64,000 nucleotides of DNA from Nocardioides sp. 1609 (GCF_004522105.1 NZ_SPUJ01000003.1:186001-250000); one strand, 5' to 3'. Positions 8,204 to 17,915 are shown, numbered from the stretch's first letter. Notes: generated by a model from the letters alone, not told the origin. Made by a program: numbers and translations.

Positions 8204-9097
8204 TCACCGGGACGCGGTCGTCCTCCCGCCGAGGTCGCCGGGGTCCTCGAAGCTGCCGGCGACGCCGTAGGAGGCCTTGCGGGAGGCCCGGCGCAGGGTG
8301 TTCAGGACGGCGGGGCCGAGCACCAGGATCGCGAGGGTGTTGGTGATCGCGCGGCCGGTGTCCCAGCCGGCGGTGGAGGTCAGCAGGGTGAAGACCGCGA
8401 ACCGGTGCAGGTTCTCCAGCACCGGCGCTCCGGCGACGTAGGAGATCGCGCCCTCGTGGTAGGCGACCTCCGCGCCGGTGACGAACGGCCAGAACCACAG
8501 GTTCATGACGAAGCCGAAGGCGTAGGACACCACGATGCCGTAGCCGACGAGCATGGCGATCTCGGCCCTGCCCGTGACCCGCTTCGGTAGCAGCCCGGCG
8601 CCCATCCCGATCCACGCCGAGGCCAGCATCTGGAACGGCAGCCAGGGCCCGACGCCGGCGGTGAGCAGTGCGGAGGCGAACAACGACGTGCACCCCAGCA
8701 CGAAGCCGAACCCGGCCCCGAAGACCCGGCCCGACAGCACGAGCAGGAAGAAGACCGTCTCGATGCCCGCGGTGCCCGCCCCGAGGGGGCGCAGCGCGGC
8801 GTTGATCGCGGACAGGACGCCGAGCATCGCGAGCGCCTTGGAGTCCATCCCGCCCTCGGAGAGCTCGGCCAGCACGATCACGATCAGCACCGGCAGGATC
8901 GCGAGGAAGACGAACGGCGCGTCGACACCGTGCTGCAGCGAGGAGGGGTCGACGCGCACCAGCAGCGGCCAGCAGAACATCAGGAGGCCGCCGAGCGAGG
9001 CCAGCGCCAGCACGAGGGCCGAGCGCCTGCCGATCCGGACGGCGCCGGCGTCGTCCCAGGCCCTGACCGGTGCGGAGACGGGCCGGACGTCGCTCAC
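8204..9097 (-). CDS. ECF transporter substrate-binding (S) component, putative B12 specificity
   Basis: Integral membrane protein of 297 aa with about six hydrophobic segments (residues 28-48, 62-80, 88-105, 112-150, 160-215, 250-265), including the small-residue-rich helices typical of ECF S proteins (ALMLGVLSAINAALRPLGAG-like region near 88-110). It is the last gene of a six-gene operon; its GTG start overlaps the ATPase stop (GTGA). Substrate cannot be read from the protein itself. B12 is inferred because the operon opens with a cobalamin riboswitch and encodes transcobalamin-like surface proteins. It is longer than minimal S components such as BioY or ThiT. A cobalt or corrinoid precursor is the main alternative. 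Confidence 0.8.
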   Translation of the reverse strand: MSDVRPVSAPVRAWDDAGAVRIGRRSALVLALASLGGLLMFCWPLLVRVDPSSLQHGVDAPFVFLAILPVLIVIVLAELSEGGMDSKALAMLGVLSAINAALRPLGAGTAGIETVFFLLVLSGRVFGAGFGFVLGCTSLFASALLTAGVGPWLPFQMLASAWIGMGAGLLPKRVTGRAEIAMLVGYGIVVSYAFGFVMNLWFWPFVTGAEVAYHEGAISYVAGAPVLENLHRFAVFTLLTSTAGWDTGRAITNTLAILVLGPAVLNTLRRASRKASYGVAGSFEDPGDLGGRTTASR

Positions 9098-10701
9098 GGG
9101 GTCCTCCCCAGCGCGGCGCCGACCTCGTCGACGGTGAGCCAGCCCGCCCCGAGGATCTTAGCGACCTGGGTGGCGAAGGCGGGGGAGCCGCCGAGGACGT
9201 CGCGGGTCGGGCCCTCCGAGACGATCTCGCCCTCGGCCATCACGACGGCGCGGTCGGCGACCTGGGCGACGAACTCGACGTCGTGGGACGCCACCACGAT
9301 GGCCCGGCCCGCCGCGGCGAGCCGGCGGACGACGGCCACGAACGTCGCCTTCGCGGTGTAGTCGAGCCCCCGGGTCGGCTCGTCGAGCAGCATCACCTGC
9401 GGTGCCGCCGTCAGCTGGAGGGCGAGCACCAGCGCGAGCCGCTGTCCCTCGGAGAGGTCGCGTGGGTGCCGGGCGTGGTCGACACCCGGCGCGATCGACT
9501 CCAGCAGGGTCGCGCAGGTGCCCGGCTCGGCGCCTGCCTCGACGTCGCCGGTCGCGCACTCGGCGCCGACCGTCTCGAGGTAGAGGAGGTCGGCCGCCGA
9601 CTGCGGGACCAGCCCGACGAGCTCGCGCGCCCGGGTGGCGGAGAGCTCCTTCGGGTCCTTCCCCGCGATCGCGACCCGGCCGCCCTGGCGCGGGCCGGAG
9701 CCCTGGACCGCCCACAGCAGCGAGGACTTGCCGGAGCCGTTGCGGCCCATCAGCGCGGTCACGGTGCCGGGGCGCAGGACGAGGTCGACGCCGCGCACCG
9801 CGACCTTCGGTCCGTAGCGGACGACGACGCCGGAGGCCTGGAGGAGTGGGGGCGCCGTGCTCGCGGGCGGGTCGACCGGAGCGCCGGCGACCTCGAGCCG
9901 CTCCCGGACGGCGCCGGCCCGGCGTCGTGCGTCACGGACCGACAGGGGCAACGGGTCCCAGCCGACCTCGCGGCCGAGCCGGACGATCGGCGGCGCGATC
10001 GGCGTCCGGGCGAGCAGGGCGGCGGGCTCGTCGACCTCGACGCGGCCGTCGGCGTCCACGAACAGCATCCGGTCGGCGAACGGGACCACGCGCTCCATCC
10101 GGTGCTCGGCGAGCACCACGGTGGTGCCGAGGTCCTGCACCAGCCGGGCGATGGTTGCGAGCACGTCCTCGGCGGCGGTGGGGTCGAGGGCCGACGTCGG
10201 CTCGTCGAGCACCAGCACCTGCGGGTGGGTGGTCAGCACCGCGCCGATCGCGACGCGCTGCTGCTGGCCCCCGGAGAGGGTGCGCAGGGCGCGTCGGCGC
10301 AGCTCGGCGATCCCGAGCAGGTCGAGGGTCTCCTCGACGCGGCGGCGCATCACGTCGGCGCGGACGCCGAGCTGCTCCATCCCGTAGGCGAGCTCGTCCT
10401 CGACGGTGTCGGTGACGAACCCGGCGAGCGGGTCCTGACCCACGACGCCGACCAGGTGCGCGAACTCGCGGGGCGGTCGCTCGTGCGTGCTGACGCCGGC
10501 GACGGTGACCCTGCCCTGCAGGTGGCCGCCGGTGAAGTGCGGCACCAGTCCGTTGAGGGTGCCGAGCAGGGTCGACTTCCCGGCGCCGGTGCGGCCGGTG
10601 AGCAGCACCAGCTCGCCCTCCTCGAGCGTCAGGTCGACCTCGTGCAGGGTGGGTCGCTCCTGGCCGTGGTACCAGAACGAGACGGCGTCGAGGGTGATCA
10701 T
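9094..10701 (-). CDS. ECF transporter fused double ATPase (EcfA-EcfA')
   Basis: Two ABC nucleotide-binding domains in one 535-aa chain power import. Domain 1 has Walker A GRTGAGKST (36-44), signature LSGGQQQRV and Walker B VLVLDEPTSALD. Domain 2, after a 70-residue linker, has Walker A GRNGSGKSS, a degenerate signature LSEGQRLAL and Walker B VMLLDEPTRGLD with a D-loop and a switch His (ASHD). One canonical and one weaker site is usual for fused ECF ATPases. The ATG at 10701 overlaps the stop of the T component (ATGA). No transmembrane segment. Partner of the flanking T and S subunits. Confidence 0.92.
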   Translation of the reverse strand: MITLDAVSFWYHGQERPTLHEVDLTLEEGELVLLTGRTGAGKSTLLGTLNGLVPHFTGGHLQGRVTVAGVSTHERPPREFAHLVGVVGQDPLAGFVTDTVEDELAYGMEQLGVRADVMRRRVEETLDLLGIAELRRRALRTLSGGQQQRVAIGAVLTTHPQVLVLDEPTSALDPTAAEDVLATIARLVQDLGTTVVLAEHRMERVVPFADRMLFVDADGRVEVDEPAALLARTPIAPPIVRLGREVGWDPLPLSVRDARRRAGAVRERLEVAGAPVDPPASTAPPLLQASGVVVRYGPKVAVRGVDLVLRPGTVTALMGRNGSGKSSLLWAVQGSGPRQGGRVAIAGKDPKELSATRARELVGLVPQSAADLLYLETVGAECATGDVEAGAEPGTCATLLESIAPGVDHARHPRDLSEGQRLALVLALQLTAAPQVMLLDEPTRGLDYTAKATFVAVVRRLAAAGRAIVVASHDVEFVAQVADRAVVMAEGEIVSEGPTRDVLGGSPAFATQVAKILGAGWLTVDEVGAALGRTP

Positions 10702-11885
10702 GCGCGGCTCCCGACGGGCTGGTCGTCCCGGTCGTGGTCGTGGGTCGGTAGCCGGTCGTCGGGGACGTCGTCCAGCTCGTCGTGGGGCGGCACCGGCGGC
10801 GGCGACAGGAACGCGGGCACCAGCCCGATCCAGACCGCGGCGAGCGGCGCCCAGGCCAGCAGCGGCCACGACAGCTCGAGGAGCGAGGGGTTGAGGGCGG
10901 CCGGGTCGGCGCCGCCCGAGGTGAGCACCAGGGCCGCGACCAGGACGCCGGAGCCGGCGGTGACGACCTCGGCGAGGTGCCAGCGGTCGGGCCGGTACCG
11001 GGTGCGCTGCACCCGTCGTCCGGCCAGGGCGAAGCCGGTCATCCCGATCACGAGTCCGCCGGCGAGCATCGGCCCGCCGAGGTACCCGGGGGTGGTGGCG
11101 TCGAGGGTGCCGTAGATGCCGACGCAGAGCCCGACCAGGCCGGTGACCATGAAGAACCCGGTGGTCGCGCGCTGCCGTGGGGTGGCGTCGCCGGCGCGGC
11201 CGTAGCCCCGGGAGTCCATCGACGCGGCGAGCCGCAGCGAGCGGTCGAGGGCGTCCTCGAGCACCGGGATGACGACCGAGCGCAGCGCCCGGCGACCCGT
11301 CGACGTGCTGCCGCGCAGCCGGCGGGCGCGGTTGACGCGGAGCACCGACTCGGCGAGCTGCGGGAACACCGACAGCGCGACGACGACGGCCGTGCCGACC
11401 TCGTAGAGCGCCGACGGCATCGACTTGAGCAGCCGCTTGGGGTTGGCCAGCGCGTTCGCGGCGCCGAGGCAGATCACCATCGTCGCCAGGCGCAGACCGT
11501 CGTAGAGGCCGCCGAGGAGCGACTCGGCCGACACGTCCCCGAACAACCGGATCCCGGCGGCCCAGGCGGGCAGCGGGACCTCGGGGAGCCGCAGCACGAT
11601 CGACGGTCCCTCGGCGCCGCCGAAGACGACGCGGAACAGCACCCGCGCCACGACGATGAACGCGCCGAGGTAGACGTAGAGCCGGAACGACATCGCCCAC
11701 GGCTCGCTGCCGCGCCGGACGACCACGACGTGACCGACGACGGCGAGCATGCTGGCGAGCAGCCACGGGTTCGTCGTCCTGCTGGCAGCGGTGGCGATGC
11801 CGAGCGCCCACACCCACCACGCGACCGGGTGCAGGTCGCGCGGCAGGAAGTACGTCGAGACGACCCGCACGGCGCGGTCACGCAC
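10698..11885 (-). CDS. ECF transporter transmembrane coupling (T) component
   Basis: Polytopic membrane protein of 395 aa that couples the ATPases to the S component. The conserved N-terminal TYFLPRDLHPVAW, the AANALANPKRLLKSMP segment and the two Ala-Arg-Gly coupling signatures (NRARRLRG and SMDSRGYGR) are all visible. About six to seven membrane segments are spread over residues 20-305, followed by a polar, Asp/His-rich C-tail. The GTG at 11885 lies 8 bases inside the end of the upstream gene. Its position between the surface proteins and the ATPase fits one transport complex. Confidence 0.9.
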   Translation of the reverse strand: MRDRAVRVVSTYFLPRDLHPVAWWVWALGIATAASRTTNPWLLASMLAVVGHVVVVRRGSEPWAMSFRLYVYLGAFIVVARVLFRVVFGGAEGPSIVLRLPEVPLPAWAAGIRLFGDVSAESLLGGLYDGLRLATMVICLGAANALANPKRLLKSMPSALYEVGTAVVVALSVFPQLAESVLRVNRARRLRGSTSTGRRALRSVVIPVLEDALDRSLRLAASMDSRGYGRAGDATPRQRATTGFFMVTGLVGLCVGIYGTLDATTPGYLGGPMLAGGLVIGMTGFALAGRRVQRTRYRPDRWHLAEVVTAGSGVLVAALVLTSGGADPAALNPSLLELSWPLLAWAPLAAVWIGLVPAFLSPPPVPPHDELDDVPDDRLPTHDHDRDDQPVGSRA

Positions 11886-12876
11886 CGTCGCGGGCCCGCC
11901 GTCGTCGTCGTGACGTCAGCACGGCCGACGCCGCGAGCAGCAGCATCGCGCCGGCCGCGACCCACGGCGCCAGGTCGCTGGCGCCGACCTGGTCCCCGAC
12001 CGTGTCGCGGACGTCGGGCGCGGCCTCGCCGCCGGTGAACTCCACGTTGTCGGCCGGGTCGTCGGCGGTGCCGGCCGCGCCGGCGGTCGGGGCCGGGTCG
12101 CGGGGCCTCGGCGCGGGGAGGTCGTCGCTGCCGGCCGAGCCGCCCGGCGCGACCGGCGGGTCCTGGCCCGCGCCGGTGCCGGGGGTGTCGGCGCCGGTGG
12201 GTGCGGGGCCGGTGGGGGCCGGGGCGTCCGGTCGTGCCTGCTGCGCGAGCGGGTCCTCGCCGGTCGGCGCCGCCTCCCGCGACTCCGTGCACGGCCCGCC
12301 CTCGGTGCCCGGCCGGACCGCGGCGACCCGCGGCCGGGGGTTGTCACCGCTCCCGGCGTTGAGCGAGAACGACCAGCCCTCGAAGCCGCCCGCCACGAAG
12401 TCGCGGTTCTTCACGCCCCACTGGCTGTAGGTCCAGGCGCAGTTGTTGCCGGCGTGCCAGTAGGACCAGTAGCCCGACGCGGGCGGGGTGTCGAGGCACC
12501 CCTCCCGGTAGTCCTCGTCGCCCTCGATGGCGAGGGTCTCGACGGCCGAGGGCCGGTTCTCGACCCGGCAGACGAACGCCAGGCCCCACCGCTGGACGCC
12601 CTCGACCTGGATGCCGCTGCCCTGGAGCGCGTCGAGGCCGGTGCCGCGGGTGCTGGTGGGGTTGCACCGCACGATCGGGTCGCCGCCGAGCTGCTGGAAG
12701 TCGACGACGACGGTCACGCCGGTGTCGTCGGGGCAGAAGCCCGGGGTGCCCTTGCTGGTGTCGACGGCCGCGACGGCCCCGACGGCCGTGGCGGGGGCCG
12801 CGGCGGGCACCCCGGCGACCAGCACGCCCGCGAGCGCGAGCAGCAGGGCACCCGCGGCGGAGGCGAGTCTCCTCAC
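11878..12876 (-). CDS. Secreted C-terminally anchored protein with DUF4430-like (SCO2322-type) domain
   Basis: 332 aa: a signal peptide (1-33), a compact domain (about 45-195), a long Pro/Thr/Gly-rich stalk (195-290) and one C-terminal membrane helix (about 297-318) followed by an Arg-rich stop-transfer. The domain has a VVVDFQQLGG strand, conserved cysteines (CPDD, RCNP, FVCRV, GCLD, NNCAW) and an aromatic patch YWSYWHAG...GGFEGWSF. The same domain recurs at the N-terminus of the 14594-17905 product, so the two genes are relatives. I recall this as the SCO2322 family and compare it with DUF4430, the beta-domain of transcobalamins; both assignments need a profile search. The GTGA start overlaps the previous gene. 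Confidence 0.8.
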   Translation of the reverse strand: MRRLASAAGALLLALAGVLVAGVPAAAPATAVGAVAAVDTSKGTPGFCPDDTGVTVVVDFQQLGGDPIVRCNPTSTRGTGLDALQGSGIQVEGVQRWGLAFVCRVENRPSAVETLAIEGDEDYREGCLDTPPASGYWSYWHAGNNCAWTYSQWGVKNRDFVAGGFEGWSFSLNAGSGDNPRPRVAAVRPGTEGGPCTESREAAPTGEDPLAQQARPDAPAPTGPAPTGADTPGTGAGQDPPVAPGGSAGSDDLPAPRPRDPAPTAGAAGTADDPADNVEFTGGEAAPDVRDTVGDQVGASDLAPWVAAGAMLLLAASAVLTSRRRRRARDGA

Positions 12877-14597
12877 CGGCGGACCACGCGGAAGGTCGCC
12901 GCGCCCGAGCGGACGGCGTACGCGCCGGTGGCCCGCACCCGGGCCGTGCCGAACGGCCTGGTGACGCGGACGGTGCGGACCAGGACGCCCGCGGCGGTGG
13001 CGCGACCGCGCAGGACCCTGCCGCGGACCCGGAGGGTGACGGCCTCGCCGGCGGCCAGGCCGCGCACGGTGATCCTCTGCTGCGTGCCGGGCCGCAGCCT
13101 CGCCGCCCTCAGACGGACCGCGAGCCGCTTCGCGGCGAGCACCTGGATGGTGCCGGCGCCGGTGCGCTCGGAGGTCGACCCGGTGACCACCACCGCGCGG
13201 GTCCCGGGCGGGGTGGCGGCGGGGACGACGACGGCGGCGGCGACGGCGCCGGTCGCGGACGCCGTCCCGGTGGCGGCGCTGCGCCCCCCGACGGTGACCC
13301 GGTAGGCCTCGCCTCCGGCGAGCCCGGTGGCGCGGACCGCGATCGACCGGCCACGCAGGACGTACCCGGTCGGTGCCGTGACGGCGAACCGGGCGGCGCG
13401 CGGGGCGGTCAGGTCCCAGAAGCCGACCTGCGCCAGGCCGAGCGAGGCCTGCGCGGTCGCGCGGACCCAGGTGTCGGGCGAGCCGATGCCGTCGGTGCGG
13501 GCCGCGTCGTGCTCGGCCGGGGTGTAGGCGATCGCTCCCACGTCGCCGGCGAGCGCGGTGCCGGCGTCCGCGGCGGTGGCCTGCGCGGACGTGAGGTAGG
13601 CCTCGCCGTCCGCGACCGCGCCCACCGGTGCGCCGGCGTCCGCGAGGGCCTGGACGACCAGGCCGGTGCTGTTGGTGTTGGGGGCCTCGGTGCCGACGCC
13701 GCCGCCCCAGCCGCCCCCGGCGTCCTGCTGGTCGAGGAGCCAGTCGACGGTCCCGGCGATCTCGTCGTCGAGGCCGCCGACGCCCGAGCGCTGGGCGGCC
13801 AGCATCGCGGAGAGACCGAGACCGGTGGCGTCGCGGTCCGGCGCGGCCGACGGGCTCTGGTCACAGCTGCGCGGACCGTCGTAGTAGATCCGGAAGAACC
13901 CCGCACCGCAGCGCTGCCACAGCAGCTTGTCGACGACGGGGCCGGCGAGACGGCCCGCGCGGGCGAGCCCGATGACGGCCAGCGTCTGCCCGAAGCTGTT
14001 GGCGTTGTTGTAGGTGACGTCGGGCCCGAAGTCGACGACGCGACCGACGTCGGTCACCGAGATGCCGCCGTCGGCGAACTCGCCGCCGGCTGCGAACCGG
14101 CCGCCCGGGGCGACGTCGGCCGCCGTGACCACGGTGCTCAGGGTGCGGGCCACGAGGTCCTGGCCCCCGAAGTCGCGGGTGTCGCGTCCCCCGACCTGCG
14201 CGGCGACGAGGGTCTTGGCGGTCGCGCCCGCCACGTGCTCCTCGAGCCCGTGCTCGGCGTCCCACTCGACGGCGCTGTAGAAGTTCGCCGCCAGCCCCTC
14301 GTCGTCGAGGGCGGTCAGGATCGGCTCGGCGAGCTCGCCGTCGCCGGAGGCGTGCATGGCGTAGATCGCGTCGATCGACAGCCCGTAGTCGGGCCGGGGA
14401 CCGAACGGTCCCGGGAGCAGGCCGTCGACGAGCTGCGAGGCGAGCCACGCCGAGCTGGACGACGCCGCCGGCAGGTCGCGGCCGGCGGTGGGTGCCGGGG
14501 TGGGAGCGGCGGTCGCCGGTGACGGTCCGGTCACGGCGAGGGCGAGGGCCAGCGCGGCGATCGGGACGGCGGCGGGGCCGGTGGTGCGGAGCTTCAC
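12873..14597 (-). CDS. Secreted prenyltransferase/squalene-oxidase-type alpha-barrel repeat protein (transcobalamin-like)
   Basis: 574 aa with a signal peptide (1-31). Residues about 45-395 form alpha/alpha-barrel repeats of the prenyltransferase/squalene-oxidase type, with recurrent NSFGQTLAVIGLAR, DATGLGLSAMLAAQ and NTNSTGLVVQALADAG helices and a GGGWGGG turn. Two cysteines near 250-262 (QRCGAGFF, SCDQSP) may pair. Residues about 400-574 are two Ig-like beta domains. No terpene-cyclase DxDD motif appears, so enzymatic activity is unlikely; this fold binds cobalamin in intrinsic factor and transcobalamin. No membrane anchor is seen. The GTG start overlaps the upstream stop (GTGA). Confidence 0.82.
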   Translation of the reverse strand: MKLRTTGPAAVPIAALALALAVTGPSPATAAPTPAPTAGRDLPAASSSSAWLASQLVDGLLPGPFGPRPDYGLSIDAIYAMHASGDGELAEPILTALDDEGLAANFYSAVEWDAEHGLEEHVAGATAKTLVAAQVGGRDTRDFGGQDLVARTLSTVVTAADVAPGGRFAAGGEFADGGISVTDVGRVVDFGPDVTYNNANSFGQTLAVIGLARAGRLAGPVVDKLLWQRCGAGFFRIYYDGPRSCDQSPSAAPDRDATGLGLSAMLAAQRSGVGGLDDEIAGTVDWLLDQQDAGGGWGGGVGTEAPNTNSTGLVVQALADAGAPVGAVADGEAYLTSAQATAADAGTALAGDVGAIAYTPAEHDAARTDGIGSPDTWVRATAQASLGLAQVGFWDLTAPRAARFAVTAPTGYVLRGRSIAVRATGLAGGEAYRVTVGGRSAATGTASATGAVAAAVVVPAATPPGTRAVVVTGSTSERTGAGTIQVLAAKRLAVRLRAARLRPGTQQRITVRGLAAGEAVTLRVRGRVLRGRATAAGVLVRTVRVTRPFGTARVRATGAYAVRSGAATFRVVRR

Positions 14598-17500
14598 GGG
14601 GTGCTTCTTTCTTCAGGGGCGAGGAGGCGAGGGAGCGAGAGCAGGAGGACGACGGCGGCGAGCGCGAGGGCAGCCCAGGCCGGCCAGTCGAGGCCGGGCT
14701 CCACCGGGCCGGCGGCGGCGTCGGACCGGACGGGGTCGGACGTGTCGGCGTCCGGCTCGGCGGCGAGCGGCAGCAGGACCTGCGCCTCCAGGGGCGACGC
14801 GGACGACGTCAGCCACGACGTCCCGGCCACGGCGGGGGCGGCGGCCGCGGAGGTGGAGAGGTCGCTGACGGTCACCGGGGTCGCCCCGAGGGTCGCGGGC
14901 AGGCCGCCGTCCGTGCGTTGGGTGCCGACCAGGACGTCGCGGGTCCGGGTGCTGTCGAGGCCGACCGCCTGGCGCGCGATGGCCACCGCCGCCAGCGCGG
15001 ACACGCGGTCGTCGTCGAGGGTGAGTCCGCCGTCGACGGTGACCGCGGACCGGAGTGCCGCGCCGGCGCCGGCCAGGGCGGCCGTGCGCTCGCCCGGCCA
15101 GGCCGCCGGCGCCCGGTCGGCCGGTGCGTCGGCCGGGCCGCTGTCGGGCGGACGGACCGTCGCGTCGAGGGCCTGGACGACGAGCGCGGTGGCGACGGGG
15201 TCGCCGGTCGCGCACCCCGCACCGCCCGCGACGGTCGTGGGGAAGAGGCCGTCGTCGCACGGGGCGCCGACCAGGGTGGCGACCGCCCCCGCGGCGGCCT
15301 CGGGCCGGCCCGCGGCGGTCAGGGCGAGGACCGCCCACGCCGACCGGGTGGTGGACGCGACGTCGTCGTCCGCGCCGCCCGCGGCGAACCCGGTGGGGTC
15401 GGCCCGGCCGGCGAGCCGGTCGGCGAGGGCGGACGCGCGGGCGGCGTCCGCGGGACGGTCCGAGGCGAGGGCGACGAGGACCAGCCTCGCCAGCGGCTCG
15501 ACGTAGGTGGCGGCACGCTCGTAGGGCGCTGCGCCGACGTACGCCGCGACCGAGCGCCGGTCGAGCAGGAACCGGGTGGCGCGGCGCGCGGCACCGGGTT
15601 GCTCACCGCTCTGGCGCAGGGCCAGGACGACCTCGGCGGTGAGGTCGTAGTCGACGTACGCCGTCGCGTCGACGGTGACCTCGACGTGGTCGCCGTCGAC
15701 CAGGCTCGCCGCGAGGTGCGCGCCGAGCCGGCCGCTCGGCGTGGCCGCCGCCGGCGCGACGGGCGGGGACCCGGGGACGGTGAGGGCCGGCTCGCCACCG
15801 GTGCCGGAACCGGTCGCGGAACCGGTGCTCGACGGCGGCGCGGGGGAGCCGGGCGCCGTCGTCCCGGTCGCCGGCGGGGTCGCGGGTGTCGGCTCGTCGC
15901 CACGGTCGGGCGCCTCGGGCTCACCACGCGGCGCCCGTTCCCCGAGGGTGACGAACGAGACCGGGGCGAGGGCGAAGATCGCCTGGGTCGTCGCACGACG
16001 CCACTGGTCGCGGCCGGTGATGCCCGTCGCGCGCGCCGCCGCCAGGGAGCCCGCGTCGTAGGCGATCGCCCCGCGCTCGGTGGCCAGCGGCCCGGTGCGC
16101 GGGGCCGGGACGACGCTCAGCGACCGTACGAACGCCTGGGCGCGCCGGAACGCGGGCCGGCGCCCGGCGGCGGCGAGGGTCTGTGCGACCAGGCCGGTGC
16201 TGTTGGTGTTGGAGCCCTCGGTGCTGGTGCCGCCGCCGAACGAGCCGTCGCGGCGCTGGACGCGGACCAGCCACGCCACGCCGCGGTCGATCTCGTCGTC
16301 GAGCCCGGCGACGCCGTTCGCGCGGGCGGTCATCAGGGCCTGGAGGCCCATGGCGGTGCCGTCGCCGTCGGCCGCGTCGGCGTCCTGGTCGCAGGTGCGG
16401 TCGCTGCGGTCGAACATCCGGAAGTAGCCGGCGGCGCACTGCTGCCGGACCAGGTAGTCGACGGCGACCGTGGGGACGCCACCGGAGCGTGCCAGGGCGA
16501 TGACCGCGAGGGCCTGGCTGAAGGTGTTGGTGTTGTCGATGCCGACCCCGCTGTCGCGCACCCGGCCGACCTGGGGTCCCCGACGAGCCACCAGCGACAG
16601 GGTCTCGCGGCGCAGGTCGTAGCGGCCGGCGGTGAGCGAGCCGTCGGCGCGCATGACCCGGCCGAAGGACCGCGGGTCGCGGCCCGCCACGACGGCGGCC
16701 AGGAGCACCTTGGCGGTCGGCCCGGCCCGGCGCACGTCGGCGTCGCCGAACAGCCGGACCCCGAGGTAGTCGCCGGCGTCGCGGTCGAGCGCGTCGAGGA
16801 TCGTCCGCGTCGCCTCCCGTCCGGTGCCCGCGGCGTACAACGCCCAGAGGGTGTCGACGGTCAGGCCCCAGTCGGTCGATTCGGCCGACGTCGGGATCGG
16901 TGCCGGCATCGTGCCGTCGACGAGCTCACCGACCAGCCAGCCGCTCACCTGCCGCGCGGCCGGGTCGACCGGGAGGTCCTGCTGGCCACCGGGGGCCGGG
17001 TCCGGCGCCGGGTCCGGACCGGGGTCGGGGCCGGCGCCGACGACCTCGAGGGTGAGCACGTCACGCACCTCGGTGCCGTCGGCCGAGCGCGCGGTGACCT
17101 CGTAGCGGTGGGTGCCGGCGGTGGTGGGCCGGACGGTGCGCGCGCCGCCCGGCCGGGCGAGGTCGCCGGTCCACGCCCCGCTCGCGGTCAGCCGGTCGGC
17201 GTTGCGCGACGTCCACCTCAGCGTGGTGCTCCCCCCCAGCACCAGGGTCGCGTCGAGCCGGTCGGAGGTCAGCGCGACCTGGGGCGCGTCCGGGTCGACG
17301 GCCGGGTTGACGGGCAGGTGCCGCGGCGGCGGGTTGGACTCGGCCGTCGCGTCCAGCGCGAAGGACCAGCCCTCGAAGCCGCCGGGGACGACGTCGCGGT
17401 TCAGGACGCCGTGCTCGGAGTAGCGCCAGTCCTGACCGCCGCCGTCGGCGTACCAGTAGGACCAGTACGCCGCCGCGGGCGGCGTTTCGGTGCAGCGCTC

Positions 17501-17905
17501 CCGGTAGCGCGGGTTCGACCGCACCGGCAGCGTCTCGGACAGGGCCGGGCGGCCGTTGATCCGGCACACGAACGCATCGCCCCACCGGTCGACGCCGGTC
17601 GGCGTCAAGCCGGCGTCGACGAGCGCCTGGTGCCCGGTCCGCGGGGTGACCGTGCCGTCGGCGGCCACCGTGCCGGGGGAGCAGCGCACGATCGTCGGCG
17701 CCGCCGTGCCGCCGTTGCCGTCGAGCTGCTGGAAGTCGACGACCACCGTGACCCCGCTGCGCGCGTCGTCGCCCGTGCAGGCGCCGGCGTAGGACGGCGA
17801 CGCGGCGGCTGCGGCCACGACGCCGGCGACCAGCGCGAGGGTGGTGGCCACGAGCGCGAGCGCTGCGGCGCCGGCCGCGACCCGGCGGTGCGTCCCGATC
17901 GGCAT
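14594..17905 (-). CDS. Large surface protein: DUF4430-like + Ig + two alpha-barrel repeat domains + membrane anchor
   Basis: First gene of the ECF operon, 1103 aa. In order: signal peptide (1-40), DUF4430-like domain (43-205, VVVDFQQLDG, AYWSYWYADG, GGFEGWSF), an Ig-like domain (210-288), a Pro/Asp linker, a prenyltransferase/squalene-oxidase-type alpha repeat domain (305-660, NTFSQALAVIALARSGG, NTNSTGLVAQTLAAAG), a Pro/Ser/Thr stalk (660-735), a second, more divergent helical-repeat domain (735-1050) and a C-terminal membrane helix (about 1075-1092). This is the alpha-barrel plus beta-domain pairing of transcobalamin inside one chain, anchored at the membrane. The ATG at 17905 has its GGGGAG ribosome site inside a hairpin. 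Likely the primary corrinoid receptor; binding is inferred. Confidence 0.82.
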   Translation of the reverse strand: MPIGTHRRVAAGAAALALVATTLALVAGVVAAAAASPSYAGACTGDDARSGVTVVVDFQQLDGNGGTAAPTIVRCSPGTVAADGTVTPRTGHQALVDAGLTPTGVDRWGDAFVCRINGRPALSETLPVRSNPRYRERCTETPPAAAYWSYWYADGGGQDWRYSEHGVLNRDVVPGGFEGWSFALDATAESNPPPRHLPVNPAVDPDAPQVALTSDRLDATLVLGGSTTLRWTSRNADRLTASGAWTGDLARPGGARTVRPTTAGTHRYEVTARSADGTEVRDVLTLEVVGAGPDPGPDPAPDPAPGGQQDLPVDPAARQVSGWLVGELVDGTMPAPIPTSAESTDWGLTVDTLWALYAAGTGREATRTILDALDRDAGDYLGVRLFGDADVRRAGPTAKVLLAAVVAGRDPRSFGRVMRADGSLTAGRYDLRRETLSLVARRGPQVGRVRDSGVGIDNTNTFSQALAVIALARSGGVPTVAVDYLVRQQCAAGYFRMFDRSDRTCDQDADAADGDGTAMGLQALMTARANGVAGLDDEIDRGVAWLVRVQRRDGSFGGGTSTEGSNTNSTGLVAQTLAAAGRRPAFRRAQAFVRSLSVVPAPRTGPLATERGAIAYDAGSLAAARATGITGRDQWRRATTQAIFALAPVSFVTLGERAPRGEPEAPDRGDEPTPATPPATGTTAPGSPAPPSSTGSATGSGTGGEPALTVPGSPPVAPAAATPSGRLGAHLAASLVDGDHVEVTVDATAYVDYDLTAEVVLALRQSGEQPGAARRATRFLLDRRSVAAYVGAAPYERAATYVEPLARLVLVALASDRPADAARASALADRLAGRADPTGFAAGGADDDVASTTRSAWAVLALTAAGRPEAAAGAVATLVGAPCDDGLFPTTVAGGAGCATGDPVATALVVQALDATVRPPDSGPADAPADRAPAAWPGERTAALAGAGAALRSAVTVDGGLTLDDDRVSALAAVAIARQAVGLDSTRTRDVLVGTQRTDGGLPATLGATPVTVSDLSTSAAAAPAVAGTSWLTSSASPLEAQVLLPLAAEPDADTSDPVRSDAAAGPVEPGLDWPAWAALALAAVVLLLSLPRLLAPEERSTP

Positions 17906-17915
17906 TGCTCTGCAT

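Noticed and set aside
12873..17905. Terpene cyclase or squalene-hopene cyclase assignment for the barrel-repeat proteins
   Set aside because: No DxDD or QW-type catalytic motifs. The proteins carry signal peptides and Ig-like domains and are coupled to a transporter, so a binding role fits better.
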